DNA of 45,339 bases from Rhodopseudomonas sp. AAP120. GTDB lineage: Bacteria > Pseudomonadota > Alphaproteobacteria > Rhizobiales > Xanthobacteraceae. A model generated the notes under the pieces. The model did not search any database. It saw nothing but the letters and a program-made list of their open reading frames with translations, and was not told where the DNA came from. The number at the start of each line of letters is the position of its first letter. Positions within the stretch are counted from its first letter, which is position 1. Where the stretch lies: NCBI RefSeq assembly GCF_001295845.1, contig NZ_LJIC01000051.1, positions 1 to 45,339 on the forward strand, in the 5' to 3' direction. A program made the translations under genes and the position numbers. Positions 44,428 to 45,339 of this stretch are shown here, one piece after another.

Positions 44428-45339
44428 ATGAGCGACGCCGTCGTCGACGACATCGTGGCGTTGCTGCCGCCGCTGCTGCAGTCGATCGAGACGCTCGGCT
44501 TTGTCGCGCGCTATCTGCATCCGCCGGAGTTCGGCGAGGTGATGCAGATGGCGGGTGCCCCCGACGCGGAGCTGCGCGCCGAACTGCCGCGGCTGGCGAA
44601 CTGGCCCGACGCGTTCGCGCATCTGCGCGGACCGTTGCAGACCGCCGGCGATCACGTCATGGCGGCGTTCGATAGTTTGCACGCCGCCGAGTCCGGCCAA
44701 GGTGATCTCGTCACGGTGTTCCGCGCGCTGCGGCATCTGCCGCAGGCGATGGAAGCGCTGTATCCGCTGGCCGCGACGCTGCCGCCGGTGTCGGATCTGT
44801 TCCTCGACCACGACGCGCGCGCCGACGAGGATCTGCGCGCGCCTGGCACAACCGAAGCATCCGGACAGCGGCGTGTTTCACCACGACAACGAGCCCGGCA
44901 GCCGCGGCGGCTTCTCGTTCTATGTGCCCGAGACCTACACGCCGGATCGGCCCTGGCCGCTGGTGGTGGCGCTGCATGGCGGCAGCGGCCACGGCCGGCT
45001 GTTTCTGTGGAGCTGGCTGCGCGAGGCGCGCAGCCACGGCGCCATCGTCGTGGCGCCGACCGCGCTCGGTCCGACCTGGGCACTGATGGGCGAAGATGCC
45101 GACACGCCCAATCTCGACCGCATCGTCGCCTTCCTGCGGTCGCGCTGGTCGATTGATCCGCAGCGGCTGCTGCTCACCGGCCTGAGCGACGGCGGCACCT
45201 TCTGCTACGTCAGCGGGCTCGGCCCCGCCTCGCCGTTCACGCATCTGGCGCCGATCGCCGCCAGCTTTCATCCGATGATCGCCAGCATGGCCGATGCCGA
45301 TCGGCTGCGCGGCCTGCCGATTCAAATCGTGCACGGCCG
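44428..45339 (+). pseudogene. Phospholipase/carboxylesterase-type hydrolase, frameshifted and cut by the window edge
   Basis: The first frame (ATG 44428, AAGGA just upstream) encodes an N-terminal helical region of about 135 residues I do not recognise (MSDAVVDDIVALLPPLLQSI onward). At the (CG)3 run 44836-44841 the frame breaks. The sequence then continues one frame over as an alpha/beta hydrolase: GGFSFYVPETYTPDRPWPLV, ALHGGSGHGR (oxyanion region) and LTGLSDGGTFCYVSG, with the nucleophile Ser in GLSDGG. Adding one CG pair would restore DLRARLAQPKHP and a single open frame. It is thus either a true pseudogene or a sequencing or assembly error. The catalytic His and the 3' end lie outside the window. 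Confidence 0.75.

Noticed and set aside
42514-44811. A 765-codon minus-strand frame over the chemoreceptor gene
   Set aside because: Antisense of a well-supported chemoreceptor; repeats of Asp/Arg/Gly are the mirror of its Ala/Glu-rich coiled coil.

Overview
The window is GC-rich alphaproteobacterial chromosome, most likely from Rhodopseudomonas palustris or a very close relative in the Bradyrhizobiaceae/Nitrobacteraceae. The strongest pointer is an EAL phosphodiesterase gene immediately followed by a stand-alone BLUF photoreceptor gene, matching the PapA/PapB pair described in R. palustris. The divergent phaR / phaA-phaB arrangement, an IspG that begins as Rhodopseudomonas IspG does, and intergenic palindromic repeats of the kind common in this family agree. 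No tRNA, rRNA, CRISPR array, insertion sequence or phage gene was seen. Nearly all the DNA is tightly packed protein genes.

Layout. 1-3.4 kb: an intergenic palindromic repeat, then a minus-strand marR-emrA-emrB drug-efflux operon. 3.5-8.1 kb: a Fur/Zur-type regulator, an EamA exporter, ispG (isoprenoid pathway) and a CPA1 Na+/H+ antiporter. 8.3-10.5 kb: the papA-papB blue-light/c-di-GMP module. 10.5-14.5 kb: a DUF1345 membrane protein with ispA, then mtgA, rpmF and two uncharacterised genes. 14.7-16.5 kb: a second, degenerate GGDEF-EAL protein. 16.6-19.6 kb: polyhydroxybutyrate genes phaR, phaA and phaB. 19.7-25.1 kb: a second EamA exporter, a retropepsin-like protease, the helicase gene hrpB (carrying an in-frame palindromic repeat insertion) and a membrane acyltransferase.

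25.2-34.5 kb is the most unusual part. A minus-strand operon encodes a 46-residue protein, a large HAD-type two-domain protein, a glycosyltransferase-like protein and a formyltransferase-like protein. It lies divergent from an ECF sigma factor gene. That gene is followed by a compact flagellar filament cassette (flagellin, FliD, FliS) and a small WP-motif protein of a kind I associate with ECF sigma loci. Together these may form a filament or surface-glycan modification system with its own regulator; this is inference from gene families and position.

34.5-38.2 kb: a ureide catabolism operon (dctA-type transporter, allE, allA) with a divergent LysR regulator. 38.4-42.1 kb: a nucleotide-sugar-epimerase / SPW-repeat / VKOR-like membrane fusion protein, convergent with an AI-2E-family transporter. 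42.5-45.3 kb: a methyl-accepting chemotaxis protein and an esterase gene broken by a two-base frameshift at a CG run, cut off by the window edge.

Likely joint roles: c-di-GMP turnover under blue light, chemotaxis and a flagellar filament point to light- and nutrient-guided motility. The isoprenoid genes serve carotenoid, quinone and bacteriochlorophyll side-chain synthesis. The pha genes store carbon, and the all genes recover nitrogen from purine breakdown.
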